DNA of 64,000 nucleotides, taken from contig CBDDBK010000003.1 in NCBI GenBank assembly GCA_965225715.1, forward strand, positions 310,001-374,000. Reading direction: 5' to 3'. Each line of letters begins with the position of its first letter. Position 1 is the stretch's first letter. The translations under genes and the position numbers were made by a program. Under the pieces are notes generated by a model. That model was not told where the DNA came from. It searched no databases and worked only from the letters and a program-made list of their open reading frames with translations. Below are positions 16,480 to 27,000 of the stretch, piece by piece. Origin of the DNA: CBDDBK01 sp965225715 (lineage in GTDB: Bacteria; Bacteroidota; Bacteroidia; Cytophagales; Flammeovirgaceae).

Positions 16480-17526
16480 ATGTTTTCATTAACAATAGGC
16501 GAAATAGCGAACTTCTTAAAAGGAGACGTAAAAGGTCATACAGATATTAAAATTCATCAAATTAGTAAAATACAAGAAGGGCAGCCAGGTTCTATCTCTT
16601 TTTTAGCCAACCAAAAATATGAACCATATATATATGATACACAATGTAGTGCCGTCTTAGTAAGTAAAAAGTTTGAACCTAAAAACCCTATTAATACTAA
16701 TCTTATTCGAGTTGAAGATCCTTATTCGGCTTTTGGACTGCTTTTAGATGAATATATTCGTATAGACAGTCTTCATAAAAAAGGATTAGAAGACCCTTGC
16801 CTAATTGATACAACAACTAAAAATGATTTGGGCAAAAATATTTATATTGGAGCATTTGCTTATATTGGTAAAAATGTAAAAATAGGCGACAATGTAAAAA
16901 TATTTCCCCAAGTTTATATAGAAGAAAATGTAACTATTGAAGACAATACAGTTATTCTTGCAGGAGCTAAAATTTTAAAAAATACACAAATAGGTGCTTA
17001 TTGTACTATTCATCCCGGTGCTGTAATTGGAAGTCAAGGTTTTGGTTTTTCCCCGCTTCAAAATGGTTCTTATCGTGCTATTCCTCAAATTGGAAATGTG
17101 GTCATTAAAAATCATGTCAGTGTAGGTAGTAATACCACTATCGATTGTGCAACTATGGATTCAACCATCATCGAAGAAGGCACAAAAATAGATAATTTAG
17201 TCCAAATTGCTCATAATGTAAAAATCGGTAAACACAGTATTGTAGCCGGTCAAGCCGGAATTTCAGGTTCTACAATTTTAGGTGATTATTGTATGCTTGG
17301 TGGACAAGTTGGATTATCAGGGCATCTTCAAATTGCTGATCAAACTAAATTTGCAGCTCAGTCGGGATTGACGAAGTCTATTATGAAAAAAAACACAACT
17401 TATATGGGCTCACCAGCCTTTGAAAGAGGGAATTACTTAAAATCTGCTGTTATTTTTAGAAAACTTCCGGATATGTTAAAAAAAATAGAAGCTATAGAAC
17501 AAACACTGATAAAGAATAAAATATGA
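16480..17526 (+). CDS. lpxD: UDP-3-O-acylglucosamine N-acyltransferase
   Basis: 348 aa. LpxD adds the second acyl chain (N-linked hydroxyacyl from ACP) to UDP-3-O-acylglucosamine in lipid A synthesis. The N-terminal uridine-binding domain (1-105) is followed by a left-handed beta-helix of hexapeptide repeats (IYIGAFAYIGKNVKIGDNVK and onward). The catalytic His lies in 'IDNLVQIAHNVKIGKHSIVA', the family's active-site sequence, followed by 'GLSGHLQIADQTKFAAQSGL'. In Bacteroidota lpxD is normally upstream of lpxC-fabZ-lpxA. Here it is isolated. Its presence implies an outer membrane with lipid A. Confidence 0.95.
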   Translation: MFSLTIGEIANFLKGDVKGHTDIKIHQISKIQEGQPGSISFLANQKYEPYIYDTQCSAVLVSKKFEPKNPINTNLIRVEDPYSAFGLLLDEYIRIDSLHKKGLEDPCLIDTTTKNDLGKNIYIGAFAYIGKNVKIGDNVKIFPQVYIEENVTIEDNTVILAGAKILKNTQIGAYCTIHPGAVIGSQGFGFSPLQNGSYRAIPQIGNVVIKNHVSVGSNTTIDCATMDSTIIEEGTKIDNLVQIAHNVKIGKHSIVAGQAGISGSTILGDYCMLGGQVGLSGHLQIADQTKFAAQSGLTKSIMKKNTTYMGSPAFERGNYLKSAVIFRKLPDMLKKIEAIEQTLIKNKI

Positions 17527-17531
17527 CCTGT

Positions 17532-17617
17532 TATAACAATGCTATTTTATATCAAAAATATTTATTATCAACGACTTAAATATCTGAAAAATCCTTTTTT
17601 CAAGTGACCTGACTATA
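17532..17617 (-). repeat. Family A repeat
   Basis: TATAACAATGCTATTTTATA ... TTTTTTCAAGTGACCTGACTATA, 5 bp after the lpxD stop. Its right end is the best match to the consensus end of the family. Confidence 0.7.
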
Positions 17618-17673
17618 AATTCTAAAATAGTCTTACTGATACCAATTTCATAACTGATAACTAACCTTTAAAA

Positions 17674-19698
17674 ATGAGTTTTTTATACCCTAATTTTTTT
17701 TATGGATTCTTGTTCTTATCTGTCCCTATTATTATCCATTTTTTTAATTTTCAACGACCTGTTAGGGTTTATTTTACCAATATTGTTTTCTTACAAGAAA
17801 TTAAAACAGATACAAAAGCCCGAAATAAACTTAAACACCTATTGGTTTTATTGATGCGTATGGCTTTTATAACAGCTTTAGTATTTACCTTTTCTGAACC
17901 TGTAATTTATAAAGAAAAAAATGCCGGTATTGGGGAAGAAAAATATAAAAGCAAATATGTGAGTATTTATATGGATAACTCTTTAAGTATGAAAAATATA
18001 AATAATGAAAAAAACCTCTTGACTGTTGGTAGCGACTATATTAAAACATTGGTTGAAAGTTTTAAACAAGAATATTTCTTCCAACTCCTTGGCAACGAAA
18101 GTATAGGAAAAACAGTTGGTTTTTGGCAGAAAAGTACTTTTTTAGAAAAACAAGAAAATATAACTTATAGTACTCAAAATCACCCTTTGAATATTATTCA
18201 AAACTATCAAATAGAATCTTTTAAAAGGGCAGGGAGTTCAGGTAGCAATTCTATTTTTTGGATTTCCGATTTCCAAAAAAGCACCTTGGGGGATTTGGAA
18301 AAATTGGTTATTGATACTACTCAAAACTATTATTTAGTGCCTTTACAAGGTCATATTAATGGAAATGTTTTTGTGGATTCATTGTGGTTAGACAAACCAT
18401 TTATACGAGAAAAAGAAAATAATATTTGTTTTGTCCAATTGTATAACCAAGGTGCCGAAAATATTACAGATTTACAGGTTAAACTTTTTATTGCTGATAA
18501 AGAGGTCTCCGCTCAAATTATTAATTTGCCTGCAAATACCAAAAAAACGGTTGAACTAAATTTTGTACGTAACCAGTCTGATAGATTGGCAAAAATCGTT
18601 TTTGATGATTATGCCATAGATTTTGATAATAATTATTTTTTTGTTTTACCACCCAGCCCCATCATCAAAATAGCCCATATCACTGAAGACAAAAAACCAT
18701 TTATCGAAAAAGTATATTCGGAAGAAGATTTTTTTGAAGTTCAAAATTTTGATTATAATACTTTTAACCATAGCCGTTTAAAAGGATTTGATTTGGTAAT
18801 TTTAGAAAACTTACCCAATCTTAATTCAGCTTTACTTAATGAACTATACACTCTAAATCAAGAATTTACAAGCCTCGTCATTTTTCCTCATCCTCAAAGT
18901 GATTTAGAAACGTATAAACAATTGACTGCTTTGACTATTAGAAAACTTAAACAAGTAGACAAAGTAGAATTAACCCCCCCCAATAACACTGATGTGTTTT
19001 TTAAAGATGTTTTGTTGGAGATTAATCCTAATATGAGTATGCCTATAGCTAAACCTGTATGGCAATGGAGAAATTCAAATACAAATCTGATTAATTTCAA
19101 GAACGGAAATCCTTTTCTTTCTTTTAGCCAAAATACCTCTTCGCCTATTTATTTATTTTCTACACCCTTAGATTTGGCATTTACAAATCTGCCTTATCAC
19201 GCGCTTTTTGTGCCCATCATGTATAAATTAGCTATTAATAGCATAAATTATAACAATAAAGTAAGCTATTATTTAGATGACTTTATAAGTACAATTAAGT
19301 TAAAAAACTTGAAAAAAGATCAAATTTTCTTGCTAAGTAATGCTGAAAAACAGATTATTCCAAATCAAAAAATCATTAATAATCAACTCGTTTTTGATAT
19401 TCCAGCTGTAGATATAAAATCGGGTTTTTACAATATATTGGATAATAAAACTGATTCTTTAGTTGACCAAATAGCCTTTAATTATGCTAAAAAAGAATCT
19501 ATGCTCAGTAGTTATTCTTTTGAGGCTTTAGAAAATTTTGCTGCTAATTATGATAATGTTCATGTACTTAAAAGCAATAATCCAAGCAAATTATTAGAAT
19601 CACTTAATAATTCTCAAGGCCTTATAAGTTTATGGCAGTATTTTGCAATCCTTGCACTTTTATTTTTATTATTAGAAATTATTTTTATTCGTTTATAG
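17674..19698 (+). CDS. BatA-domain membrane protein
   Basis: 674 aa. The N-terminal 80 residues are the BatA domain: a first helix 'FLYPNFFYGFLFLSVPIIIHF', then 'FQRPVRVYFTNIVFLQEIKT' and a second helix 'LLVLLMRMAFITALVFTFSE'. Next comes a VWA-like region with the MIDAS-type pattern D-N-S-L-S in 'SIYMDNSLSMKN' (about 103-114). A large periplasmic section follows with 'RLKGFDLVILENLPN' (a glutamine-amidotransferase-like strand pattern seen in this family). It ends with one helix 'FAILALLFLLLEIIFIRL'. The family is linked to aerotolerance and envelope homeostasis, with unclear mechanism. Unusually, its TAG stop is part of the TATAG end of a family A repeat. Confidence 0.85.
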   Translation: MSFLYPNFFYGFLFLSVPIIIHFFNFQRPVRVYFTNIVFLQEIKTDTKARNKLKHLLVLLMRMAFITALVFTFSEPVIYKEKNAGIGEEKYKSKYVSIYMDNSLSMKNINNEKNLLTVGSDYIKTLVESFKQEYFFQLLGNESIGKTVGFWQKSTFLEKQENITYSTQNHPLNIIQNYQIESFKRAGSSGSNSIFWISDFQKSTLGDLEKLVIDTTQNYYLVPLQGHINGNVFVDSLWLDKPFIREKENNICFVQLYNQGAENITDLQVKLFIADKEVSAQIINLPANTKKTVELNFVRNQSDRLAKIVFDDYAIDFDNNYFFVLPPSPIIKIAHITEDKKPFIEKVYSEEDFFEVQNFDYNTFNHSRLKGFDLVILENLPNLNSALLNELYTLNQEFTSLVIFPHPQSDLETYKQLTALTIRKLKQVDKVELTPPNNTDVFFKDVLLEINPNMSMPIAKPVWQWRNSNTNLINFKNGNPFLSFSQNTSSPIYLFSTPLDLAFTNLPYHALFVPIMYKLAINSINYNNKVSYYLDDFISTIKLKNLKKDQIFLLSNAEKQIIPNQKIINNQLVFDIPAVDIKSGFYNILDNKTDSLVDQIAFNYAKKESMLSSYSFEALENFAANYDNVHVLKSNNPSKLLESLNNSQGLISLWQYFAILALLFLLLEIIFIRL

Positions 19699-19763
19699 CA
19701 AGGCTATTTTAATACTAATGAGCTAAATCTCTTAAAAATTTTTTTTCAAGTAACGTGACAATA
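19694..19763 (-). repeat. Family A repeat (70-bp form) overlapping a stop codon
   Basis: TATAGCAAGGCTATTTTAAT ... TTTTCAAGTAACGTGACAATA. The first five bases TATAG include the TAG stop (19696-19698) of the BatA-domain gene. It lacks about 20 bp of the core relative to the full form. Confidence 0.65.
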
Positions 19764-19840
19764 AGAACTAAAAGCGATGAATTATGGAAATTATAATATT
19801 GAAAACTACTATTTTAAATATTAATTATTAAATTAACAAA

Positions 19841-20281
19841 GTGGTTTTAATCTGGGAACATTTGTCGGAATTATCTGATGTGGCAGTTCAAGTACTTGAT
19901 TTTGCTCAATCCTGTCCACTTTGGCTTTTAGAAGGTGATTTAGGGGTTGGTAAAACAGCTTTATTAAAAGAAATTGGAAAAATTTGCTGTATTAAAGAAT
20001 CTATTACGAGTCCTACTTTTAGTTTAATTAATGCATATATAGATGACAACGCTAATCATTATTTCCATTTTGATTTTTATAGGTTAAAAAATATAGAAGA
20101 GGTTTTCGATTTAGGTTTTGATGATTATTTAGAACAAGCTAAATATTGTTTTGTAGAATGGGCTTCTCGAATAGATTTAGATTTTTTCCCTCGCCCTTAT
20201 TTACTTATAGATATTAAAATAATTATGCTTTCAAATCTAAAAAAACAGCATAAATTAACATTGAGAAAAATTTTTGATTAG
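19841..20281 (+). CDS. tsaE: tRNA threonylcarbamoyladenosine biosynthesis ATPase TsaE
   Basis: 146 aa, an ATPase working with TsaD/TsaB to make t6A37 in ANN-decoding tRNAs. Walker A is 'LEGDLGVGKTALLKEIG' (36-50). 'ITSPTFSLINAY' is the TsaE-specific switch region, 'YHFDFYRLKNIEEVFDLGFDDY' is the conserved acidic stretch, and 'YCFVEWASRI' the Walker B-like end. The start is GTG 19841; no ATG occurs near enough, and it places the P-loop at the normal distance. In Bacteroidota tsaE often adjoins alanine dehydrogenase or pdxA-like genes; here it is isolated. Confidence 0.9.
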   Translation: MVLIWEHLSELSDVAVQVLDFAQSCPLWLLEGDLGVGKTALLKEIGKICCIKESITSPTFSLINAYIDDNANHYFHFDFYRLKNIEEVFDLGFDDYLEQAKYCFVEWASRIDLDFFPRPYLLIDIKIIMLSNLKKQHKLTLRKIFD

Positions 20282-20409
20282 TCTTTTAGACTATATTGAT
20301 AACCTTGTTATTAAAATAGAAAGATCGAAACAGCATCCTTATGATTATATTCTTTTATGAATAGTTTTGTCTTGTATTTAAAATTAAAATTTATACTTAT
20401 TAATAACTC

Positions 20410-20874
20410 ATGAGCAAGAATACTAAATTAGAAATTGTTAAGAATACCACTTTTCGTAATAGAAAAGCCTCTCATGATTATGAATTACTCGATAAATATG
20501 TAGCAGGTCTAGTTTTAAAAGGTACAGAAGTTAAATCTATTCGAATGGGTAAAATTAATCTTCAAAATAGTTTTTGCATGTTAATTGACCAAGAACTTTG
20601 GGTTAGAGGGCTACATATAGCACCTTACGAGTTTGGTATCTATATTAATCATGAAGCAAAAGCCGACCGAAAACTACTTCTGAATAAAAAAGAAATTATA
20701 AAAATAAAAAAAAAAATAGATGAAAAAGGCTTAACCTTAGTGCCTACTAAAATCTTTCAAAATGGGAAAGGCATTTTTAAAATGGAAATTGCTTTAGGAA
20801 GAGGAAAAAAACTCTATGATAAACGTTTGGATATAAAGGAGCGGGATATGAAACGTCAGGTCAATAGATATTGA
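20410..20874 (+). CDS. smpB: SsrA-binding protein SmpB
   Basis: 154 aa, escorts tmRNA to stalled ribosomes in trans-translation. It shows 'NRKASHDYELLDKYVAGLVLKGTEVKSIR' (split here only by reading), the conserved beta-barrel entry, then 'KADRKLLLNKKEI', 'GLTLVPTKIF' and the basic tail 'RGKKLYDKRLDIKERDMKR'. Complete and intact. I see no tmRNA gene near it. The ATG at 20410 gives the family N-terminus. Confidence 0.95.
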   Translation: MSKNTKLEIVKNTTFRNRKASHDYELLDKYVAGLVLKGTEVKSIRMGKINLQNSFCMLIDQELWVRGLHIAPYEFGIYINHEAKADRKLLLNKKEIIKIKKKIDEKGLTLVPTKIFQNGKGIFKMEIALGRGKKLYDKRLDIKERDMKRQVNRY

Positions 20875-21158
20875 AAAGTATTAATTTTATAAAAGTACTG
20901 TATGTATAAATAATTCACTTTCAATATTTTAAATCTGTAAAGCTTTTTAATACCTTTTATAGGATAATTATCTCAAATAGAAAAAGATTTATAACAAGCA
21001 AAGTAAAAAAACAGTTAGAAAAAAGTATAAGTAATAGGTAATCATCGCTTTAGAGTATTCTAATAATTAAGTACTATATTTTCAAATGTGTAGTGGTATA
21101 AGAAGTAACAAGGTTATAGTTATATTTTTTACCTTTACCAAGCTCAAACAAAGGTTTC

Positions 21159-21833
21159 TTAGAAACGATCATCTTTTATATTACTTATTATATAACGTCT
21201 GTTAAAATTCTGCTGTCCACTACCTTGTAGATGAAACCTATAATATTGGTTTTTGATAAATTTGAATATTATCACATTGCTTTGGTTGTACTCTTTACTC
21301 TCCCTATTGTACGTTAAGGCGCGTTGTAAAATATCAATTATACCATCATTATCAACATCTTTCAACCAACTTTGGATATATATTTTTCTATCTTTATTTT
21401 CTTCGTGCCTTCCTAAACTTTTTATATTTGGTTCAAACTTATAATTTATTTTATTATAGATTTGTATACTTATATCTAACCAATCACCACCAGATTCATT
21501 TTTATGGGCATATAAATAAGCCTTAAAATTTTCATCTATATCAAAAGAACCTATACTATATAAATCTTTTGTATCAAAATAATACCCTTCTTGAAAAGCA
21601 TTTTTTTCTTGTCTAAGCGCTAATTCTGTAATAACTTCATTGTCTAAGGGTTTTAATCCAGATTTTTTGATATTAGTAATATGGGTAATTTGGATAGGAA
21701 ATTGAAATTTTTTATAAACAGGAAACTTTGCATCAAAATTTTGACCTTTTCCTGTAAAAATAGAAGCTATTAAAAAAAATAAAATAAATAGTTCTTTTTT
21801 AGAAACTTTAATTTTAGATATTGTTAAATTCAT
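21159..21833 (-). CDS. Hypothetical secreted protein
   Basis: 224 aa. A signal peptide (KKELFILFFLIASIFTGKGQ, cleavage near residue 30) precedes a mature domain rich in aromatic and charged residues. 'WLKDVDNDGIIDILQRALTY' holds a D-x-D-N-D-G-x-x-D calcium-loop-like motif typical of VCBS/FG-GAP or dockerin-type calcium sites, present once. No named family recognised. Probably periplasmic or surface-exposed. It is flanked by long spacers and has no operon partner. Confidence 0.5.
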   Translation of the reverse strand: MNLTISKIKVSKKELFILFFLIASIFTGKGQNFDAKFPVYKKFQFPIQITHITNIKKSGLKPLDNEVITELALRQEKNAFQEGYYFDTKDLYSIGSFDIDENFKAYLYAHKNESGGDWLDISIQIYNKINYKFEPNIKSLGRHEENKDRKIYIQSWLKDVDNDGIIDILQRALTYNRESKEYNQSNVIIFKFIKNQYYRFHLQGSGQQNFNRRYIISNIKDDRF

Positions 21834-22037
21834 AATTTTTAAAAATTAAATTTAAAATATATACTTATTAAAATTATTTGTAAATGAGTTTCTTATATTA
21901 TATCTTTAAATTAAAAACAACCTAATATGTGTTATTATATAGACCCTAAGCAATTTTAATACCAAATATATATAGAAAAACTCTGTTTTATATCTAAGAT
22001 TTAGCATTAAGATACAAATAGGTATCATAAGTTTATG

Positions 22038-22045
22038 TAATTTTG
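22038..22045 (+). promoter_or_regulatory. Possible promoter -7 element upstream of purB
   Basis: TAATTTTG matches TAnnTTTG and lies 147 bp before the purB ATG. A family A end (TATAGTCATCTCAAAT at 22058) begins 12 bp downstream, so the transcript leader would include repeat sequence. Confidence 0.35.
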
Positions 22046-22057
22046 CTATTTCATAAA

Positions 22058-22125
22058 TATAGTCATCTCAAATAAAAAAAAATTAGGTATCCAAATTATT
22101 GACAATAAGAAAATATTCTTTTTTA
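22058..22125 (+). repeat. Family A repeat, partial
   Basis: Carries the left end TATAGTCATCTCAAAT, then TTAGGTATCCAAATTATTGA and AATAAGAAAATATTC, matching the first two thirds of the copy at 28533. The GCTATA end is missing. The rest of the 21834-22191 spacer is AT-rich with no other feature seen. Confidence 0.5.
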
Positions 22126-22191
22126 AAGTTAATGATATTCAAAATTATATAATTAAATAAAATTAATAATTCAAACAATTTGCAATCGGAA

Positions 22192-23550
22192 ATGTCTGAT
22201 CAACTTTTGTCTATCTCACCTATTGATGGTCGTTATTCAAAAAAAACAAAGGTATTACAAGCCTACTTTTCGGAGTTTGCTTTGATAAAGCGCAGGCTAA
22301 TGGTGGAAATTCTATACTTCACAGAACTAACAGCCTGCCTACCTCAACTCCAAAATATTGATCCTAAATACTTAAAACTTCTATGGAAAAAATATGAGGA
22401 TTTTTCGTTATCTGATGCTCTAATAATCAAAACCTTAGAGGAAAAAACACAACATGATGTTAAAGCAGTGGAATATTATTTACAAATAATTTTTTCTCAA
22501 CTTGGCATACAAAAATACAATTCATTTATCCATTTTGGACTCACCTCTCAAGATATTAATAATACTGCTATTCCACTTTTATTGAAAGATTCACTTCGAG
22601 AACAAATTTTCCCATCTTTAGAAAATTTGAAAAAAAAACTTAAGATACTAAGTATACGCTGGGAAAATATCTCTATGCTTGGCTATACTCACGGTCAATC
22701 TGCCTCACCAACTTATTTAGGCAAAGAATTATCTGTTTTTACATACCGTTTGAAAAATTGCATTTCTGACTTAAAAAAACTGCCTATCCCAGCTAAATTT
22801 GGAGGTGCTGTAGGTAATTTTAATGCCCATTATTTAGCTTATCCTGATATAGATTGGGTTGCCTTTTCCGATAATTTTGTTAACCAAAAATTAGGACTTA
22901 AAAGATGTATTTTAACAACTCAAATTGGCAATTATGACGGGTTATCCCATATTTTTAATGTTTCTGCCCAAATAAATACTATTTTAATTGATTTATGTAG
23001 GGATATGTGGCAGTATATTTCTTTAAATTATTTTAAACAAAAAGTAAATAAACAAGAAGTAGGGTCTTCTACAATGCCTCATAAAATAAACCCTATAGAT
23101 TTTGAAAATGCAGAAGGTAATTTAGGTTTAGCAAATGCTATTTTTACCCATTTAGCCCAAAAGCTACCGGTATCTCGCTTACAAAGGGATTTAAGTGATT
23201 CCACCGTTTTGAGAAATATAGGTGTACCTTTTGCCCACCAAGCTATTGCTTTAAATTCTATTGAAAAAGGTCTTCAAAAATTAATTTTGAATAAGGAAGC
23301 CATTGATAAAGACTTGGATAGTAATTGGATTGTTATCAGCGAAGGGATCCAAACTATTCTGAGGCGAGAAGGTGTTGAAAATGCTTATGAATTGTTAAAA
23401 AATTTTACCCGTAATTACAGCGAATTTAATCAAAGTTCGTTTTCAAATTTTATTGAAACCTTAAATCTTCGTGAAACGGTAAAACAAGAACTTAGGCTTT
23501 TGAAGCCCAATAATTATGTTGGATTAAAGTTTAAAGAGTCTGATTTGTGA
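22192..23550 (+). CDS. purB: Adenylosuccinate lyase
   Basis: 452 aa from ATG 22192, preferred over the TTG 22180 because it puts 'LSISPIDGRYSKKT' at the family's usual distance. PurB acts twice in AMP synthesis, cleaving SAICAR and adenylosuccinate with release of fumarate. Signatures: 'TQHDVKAVEYYL', 'HFGLTSQDINNTAIPLLL', 'MLGYTHGQSASPT', and the flexible-loop signature 'GSSTMPHKINPIDFENAEGN' that holds the catalytic Ser. The 'SPIDGRY' start marks the longer enterobacterial-type PurB. Intact and apparently monocistronic. Confidence 0.95.
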   Translation: MSDQLLSISPIDGRYSKKTKVLQAYFSEFALIKRRLMVEILYFTELTACLPQLQNIDPKYLKLLWKKYEDFSLSDALIIKTLEEKTQHDVKAVEYYLQIIFSQLGIQKYNSFIHFGLTSQDINNTAIPLLLKDSLREQIFPSLENLKKKLKILSIRWENISMLGYTHGQSASPTYLGKELSVFTYRLKNCISDLKKLPIPAKFGGAVGNFNAHYLAYPDIDWVAFSDNFVNQKLGLKRCILTTQIGNYDGLSHIFNVSAQINTILIDLCRDMWQYISLNYFKQKVNKQEVGSSTMPHKINPIDFENAEGNLGLANAIFTHLAQKLPVSRLQRDLSDSTVLRNIGVPFAHQAIALNSIEKGLQKLILNKEAIDKDLDSNWIVISEGIQTILRREGVENAYELLKNFTRNYSEFNQSSFSNFIETLNLRETVKQELRLLKPNNYVGLKFKESDL

Positions 23551-23670
23551 ATATCAATAGTTAGTTATACATATAATGCTAATTGGTTTTTTCTCTCTAT
23601 ATTATAATTGACCAAGAAATAGTTTGAGTGCCTAAATAATGTGAGTTCGATATAAATTTTTTAGAGGTAT

Positions 23671-23763
23671 TATACTCAGATTGCTTGAAAAAGAGAGTTT
23701 TTCGGATTCTAACCTATTGGTATTGAAACTTAACGTTTCGAAAAATAAAATAGCTTTGCTATA
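23671..23763 (+). repeat. Family A 93-bp repeat
   Basis: Near-identical twin of 12435-12527 (TATACTCAGATTGCTTGAAA ... AAAATAGCTTTGCTATA). It lies in the 486-bp spacer between purB and rpoC. The rest of that spacer holds only a doubtful 26-codon frame at 23816 and no trace of rpoB. Confidence 0.75.
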
Positions 23764-24036
23764 AGATTGATTATCCCTCTTTTTACCATTTTTAGTACAT
23801 TAGAAGGAGAAACAGATGAGACACTTAAGAATTGTTGTCATTTTTGTAAAACTATTTTATTATTTAGAGAGAAAACTTTTATATCTTGCAAAATAAATTA
23901 TTTTGGCGTGTTTTCGCAATTTTAGCACTACTTGACTTGTGTAACACTACCTAAAAATCTAAAAATCATCACATACTTAGTTAAATAGTTAAATAGTTTT
24001 AAAGTTCCAAAATAAGTATAATCAAATAATTTTAAT

Positions 24037-27000
24037 ATGATTCTGAGAAAGAACAAAAAAATAACCAGTGATTTTACAAAAATCATTATTGGTTTATCAT
24101 CTTCAGAAGTAATACTTGAGCATTCCCATGGAAAAGTGCAAATTCCCCAAACAATTAATTATAGAACATATAAGCCGGAAATAGGCGGTCTTTTTTGTGA
24201 ACGAATTTTTGGACCAGTTAAAGATTGGGAATGTTACTGTGGAAAATATAAACGTATTCGTTACAAAGGTATTGTTTGTGATAAATGTGGAGTAGAAGTA
24301 ACTGAAAAAAAAGTAAGACGAGAACGTATGGGACATATAGAATTAGTTGTCCCTGTGGCTCATATTTGGTATTTTCGGTCATTACCCAATAAAATAGGTT
24401 ATTTATTAGGCCTTCCTAGCAAGAAATTAGATTTAATCATTTACTATGAGCGCTATATTGTTATCCAAGAGGGCATTTTAGAAGGTGAAGCCAAAAAGCT
24501 TCAATTTTTGACCGAAGAAGAATATTTAGATCTTTTGAGTAAACTTCCTCCCGAAAATCAAAAGTTACCAGATGAAGATCCTCAAAAATTTATAGCAGGA
24601 ATGGGAGCAGAGGCTATTAAGAAATTGCTTTCTGTTATCGATTTAGAAGAATTATCAGCTTCTTTAAGACATAGTGCTGCCAATGATACTTCTCAACAAA
24701 GAAAATCAGAATCTTTAAAACGCTTACGCGTTGTAGAGGCCTTTAGAGAATCCAATAAACATATGGAAAATCGTCCTGAATGGATGATCGTACAAATGAT
24801 TCCTATTATTCCACCTGAACTTAGACCACTTGTTCCGCTTGATGGAGGGCGTTTTGCCAGTTCCGACCTCAACGATCTATATAGAAGAGTCATTATTCGT
24901 AATAGTCGTTTAAAGCGCTTGATGGATATAAAAGCCCCAGAGGTTATTTTAAGAAATGAAAAAAGAATGCTTCAAGAAGCCGTAGACGCTTTATTTGACA
25001 ATTCAAGGAAAGCAAATGCTGTAAGAGGCGAATCAAATAGACCTTTAAAGTCTTTAAGTGATGTTTTAAAAGGTAAACAAGGTCGTTTTCGTCAAAATTT
25101 ATTAGGCAAAAGGGTAGATTATTCCGGCAGATCGGTCATTGTTGTTGGTCCTGAACTAAAACTACATGAATGTGGTTTACCAAAACACATGGCTGCTGAA
25201 CTTTTTAAACCTTTTGTAATCAGAAAACTCATAGAAAGAGGTATTGTTAAAACGGTTAAATCTGCTAAAAAAATAGTGGATCGTAAAGACGCTATAGTAT
25301 GGGATATTTTAGAAGATATTTTAAAAGGACATCCTATTTTACTTAATAGAGCCCCAACTTTACACCGAATGGGTATCCAAGCTTTCCAACCAAAACTCAT
25401 AGAAGGAAAAGCCATTCAACTACATCCTTTGGTTTGTACAGCTTTTAATGCTGATTTTGATGGCGATCAAATGGCTGTTCATGTGCCCCTTTCTCACGAA
25501 GCTATTTTGGAAGGTACTTTGTTAATGTTGGCTTCTCATAATATCCTCAACCCTGCCAGCGGAAACCCTATTACCGTTCCCTCTCAAGACATGGTACTTG
25601 GTTTATATTATCTGACAAAAGGTGAATTAATCGATGATAATCAAAAAATGCCTATCTTTTATGGTGCTAAAGAAGCTATTATCGCTTATAACGAAAAGAA
25701 AATCGCTCTTCATGATAATATCAAATTAAGAACTAAAGTTAGAGACGAAAAAACAGGAAAATTACAAACCCAAATTATACAAACAGTTGTTGGTTTAGTT
25801 TTATTTAATGAAGTTGTTCCTAAAGAAGCTGGCTATATCAATAAACTTCTAACCAAAACAGAACTCCAAAAAGTTATTTCTTATGTGCTTAAAATTGTAG
25901 GTATGAAGAGAGCTTCTGAGTTCTTAGACGATATAAAGGATATAGGATTTCAAATGGCTTATAAAGGCGGACTCTCTTTTGGTCTGAATGATGTTATTAT
26001 TCCTTCTGTTAAAGAAGAAATTATCGAAGAAGCCAAAAAAGAGGTTACTGTTGTAATCAATAATTATGAAATGGGTCTAATTACCGACAATGAGCGGTAT
26101 AACCAAATTATTGATATTTGGACTCGTTTAAATGTCAATTTGACAGAAACCCTTATGAATCAGATGGAAAAAGATAAAAAAGGATTCAATTCCGTTTATA
26201 TGATGATGCATTCTGGAGCAAGGGGTTCTCGGGAACAAATTAGACAATTAGGTGGCATTAGGGGTTTAATGGCTAAACCAAGAAAGAATTTACAAGGGTC
26301 AATAGGAGAAATTATCGAAACACCTATTTTATCAAACTTTAAAGAAGGCTTAGATGTTTTAGAGTATTTTATATCTACTCACGGAGCCCGTAAAGGTTTA
26401 GCCGATACAGCTTTAAAAACTGCTGATGCTGGTTATTTAACCAGAAGGCTTGTAGATGTTTCTCAAGATGTGATTACCAATGAAGATGATTGTGGTACGC
26501 TTAGAGGATTAGTCGTAAAAGCTTTAAAACAAAATGATGAAATTATTGAGCCTTTGGGAGAACGAATTTTAGGACGTGTAGCAGTTCATGACATTTATAA
26601 CCCACTTAATGACGAACTTATAGTAGAATCGGGAGAGTTGATCGAAGAAGATATAGTTGCTAAAATAGAACAAACACCAATAGAGTCAGTTGAAATTCGA
26701 TCGGCATTAACCTGTGAAACTCAACGCGGTATTTGTGTAAAATGCTATGGACGCAACTTAGCTACCAATCGTCTTGTCCAAATAGGTGAATCCGTAGGTA
26801 TTATTGCTGCTCAGTCTATTGGAGAACCAGGCACTCAATTAACCCTCCGAACCTTCCACGTGGGCGGTATTGCTTCAAATGTTGCTGTTGAAGCAGCTAT
26901 AGAAGCTAAATTTCAAGGCAAAATTATTTTAGAGAATATAAGAACCTTAGATGCAAGTATTTTTACTGGAAATGAAGGTGAACAGATTGTAATGAGTAGT

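Noticed and set aside
20875..21158. tmRNA gene near smpB
   Set aside because: No tRNA-like ends or tag-coding stretch ending in an ALAA-type peptide was visible.
23816..23896. 26-codon frame with an AAGGAGA upstream, between purB and rpoC
   Set aside because: The ribosome-binding-like word is suggestive, but Bacteroidota make little use of such sites, the peptide has no recognisable feature, and chance frames of this size are common in AT-rich spacers.
23551..24036. Possible rpoB 3' remnant upstream of rpoC
   Set aside because: I read all frames of the spacer for the conserved RpoB C-terminus and saw none.
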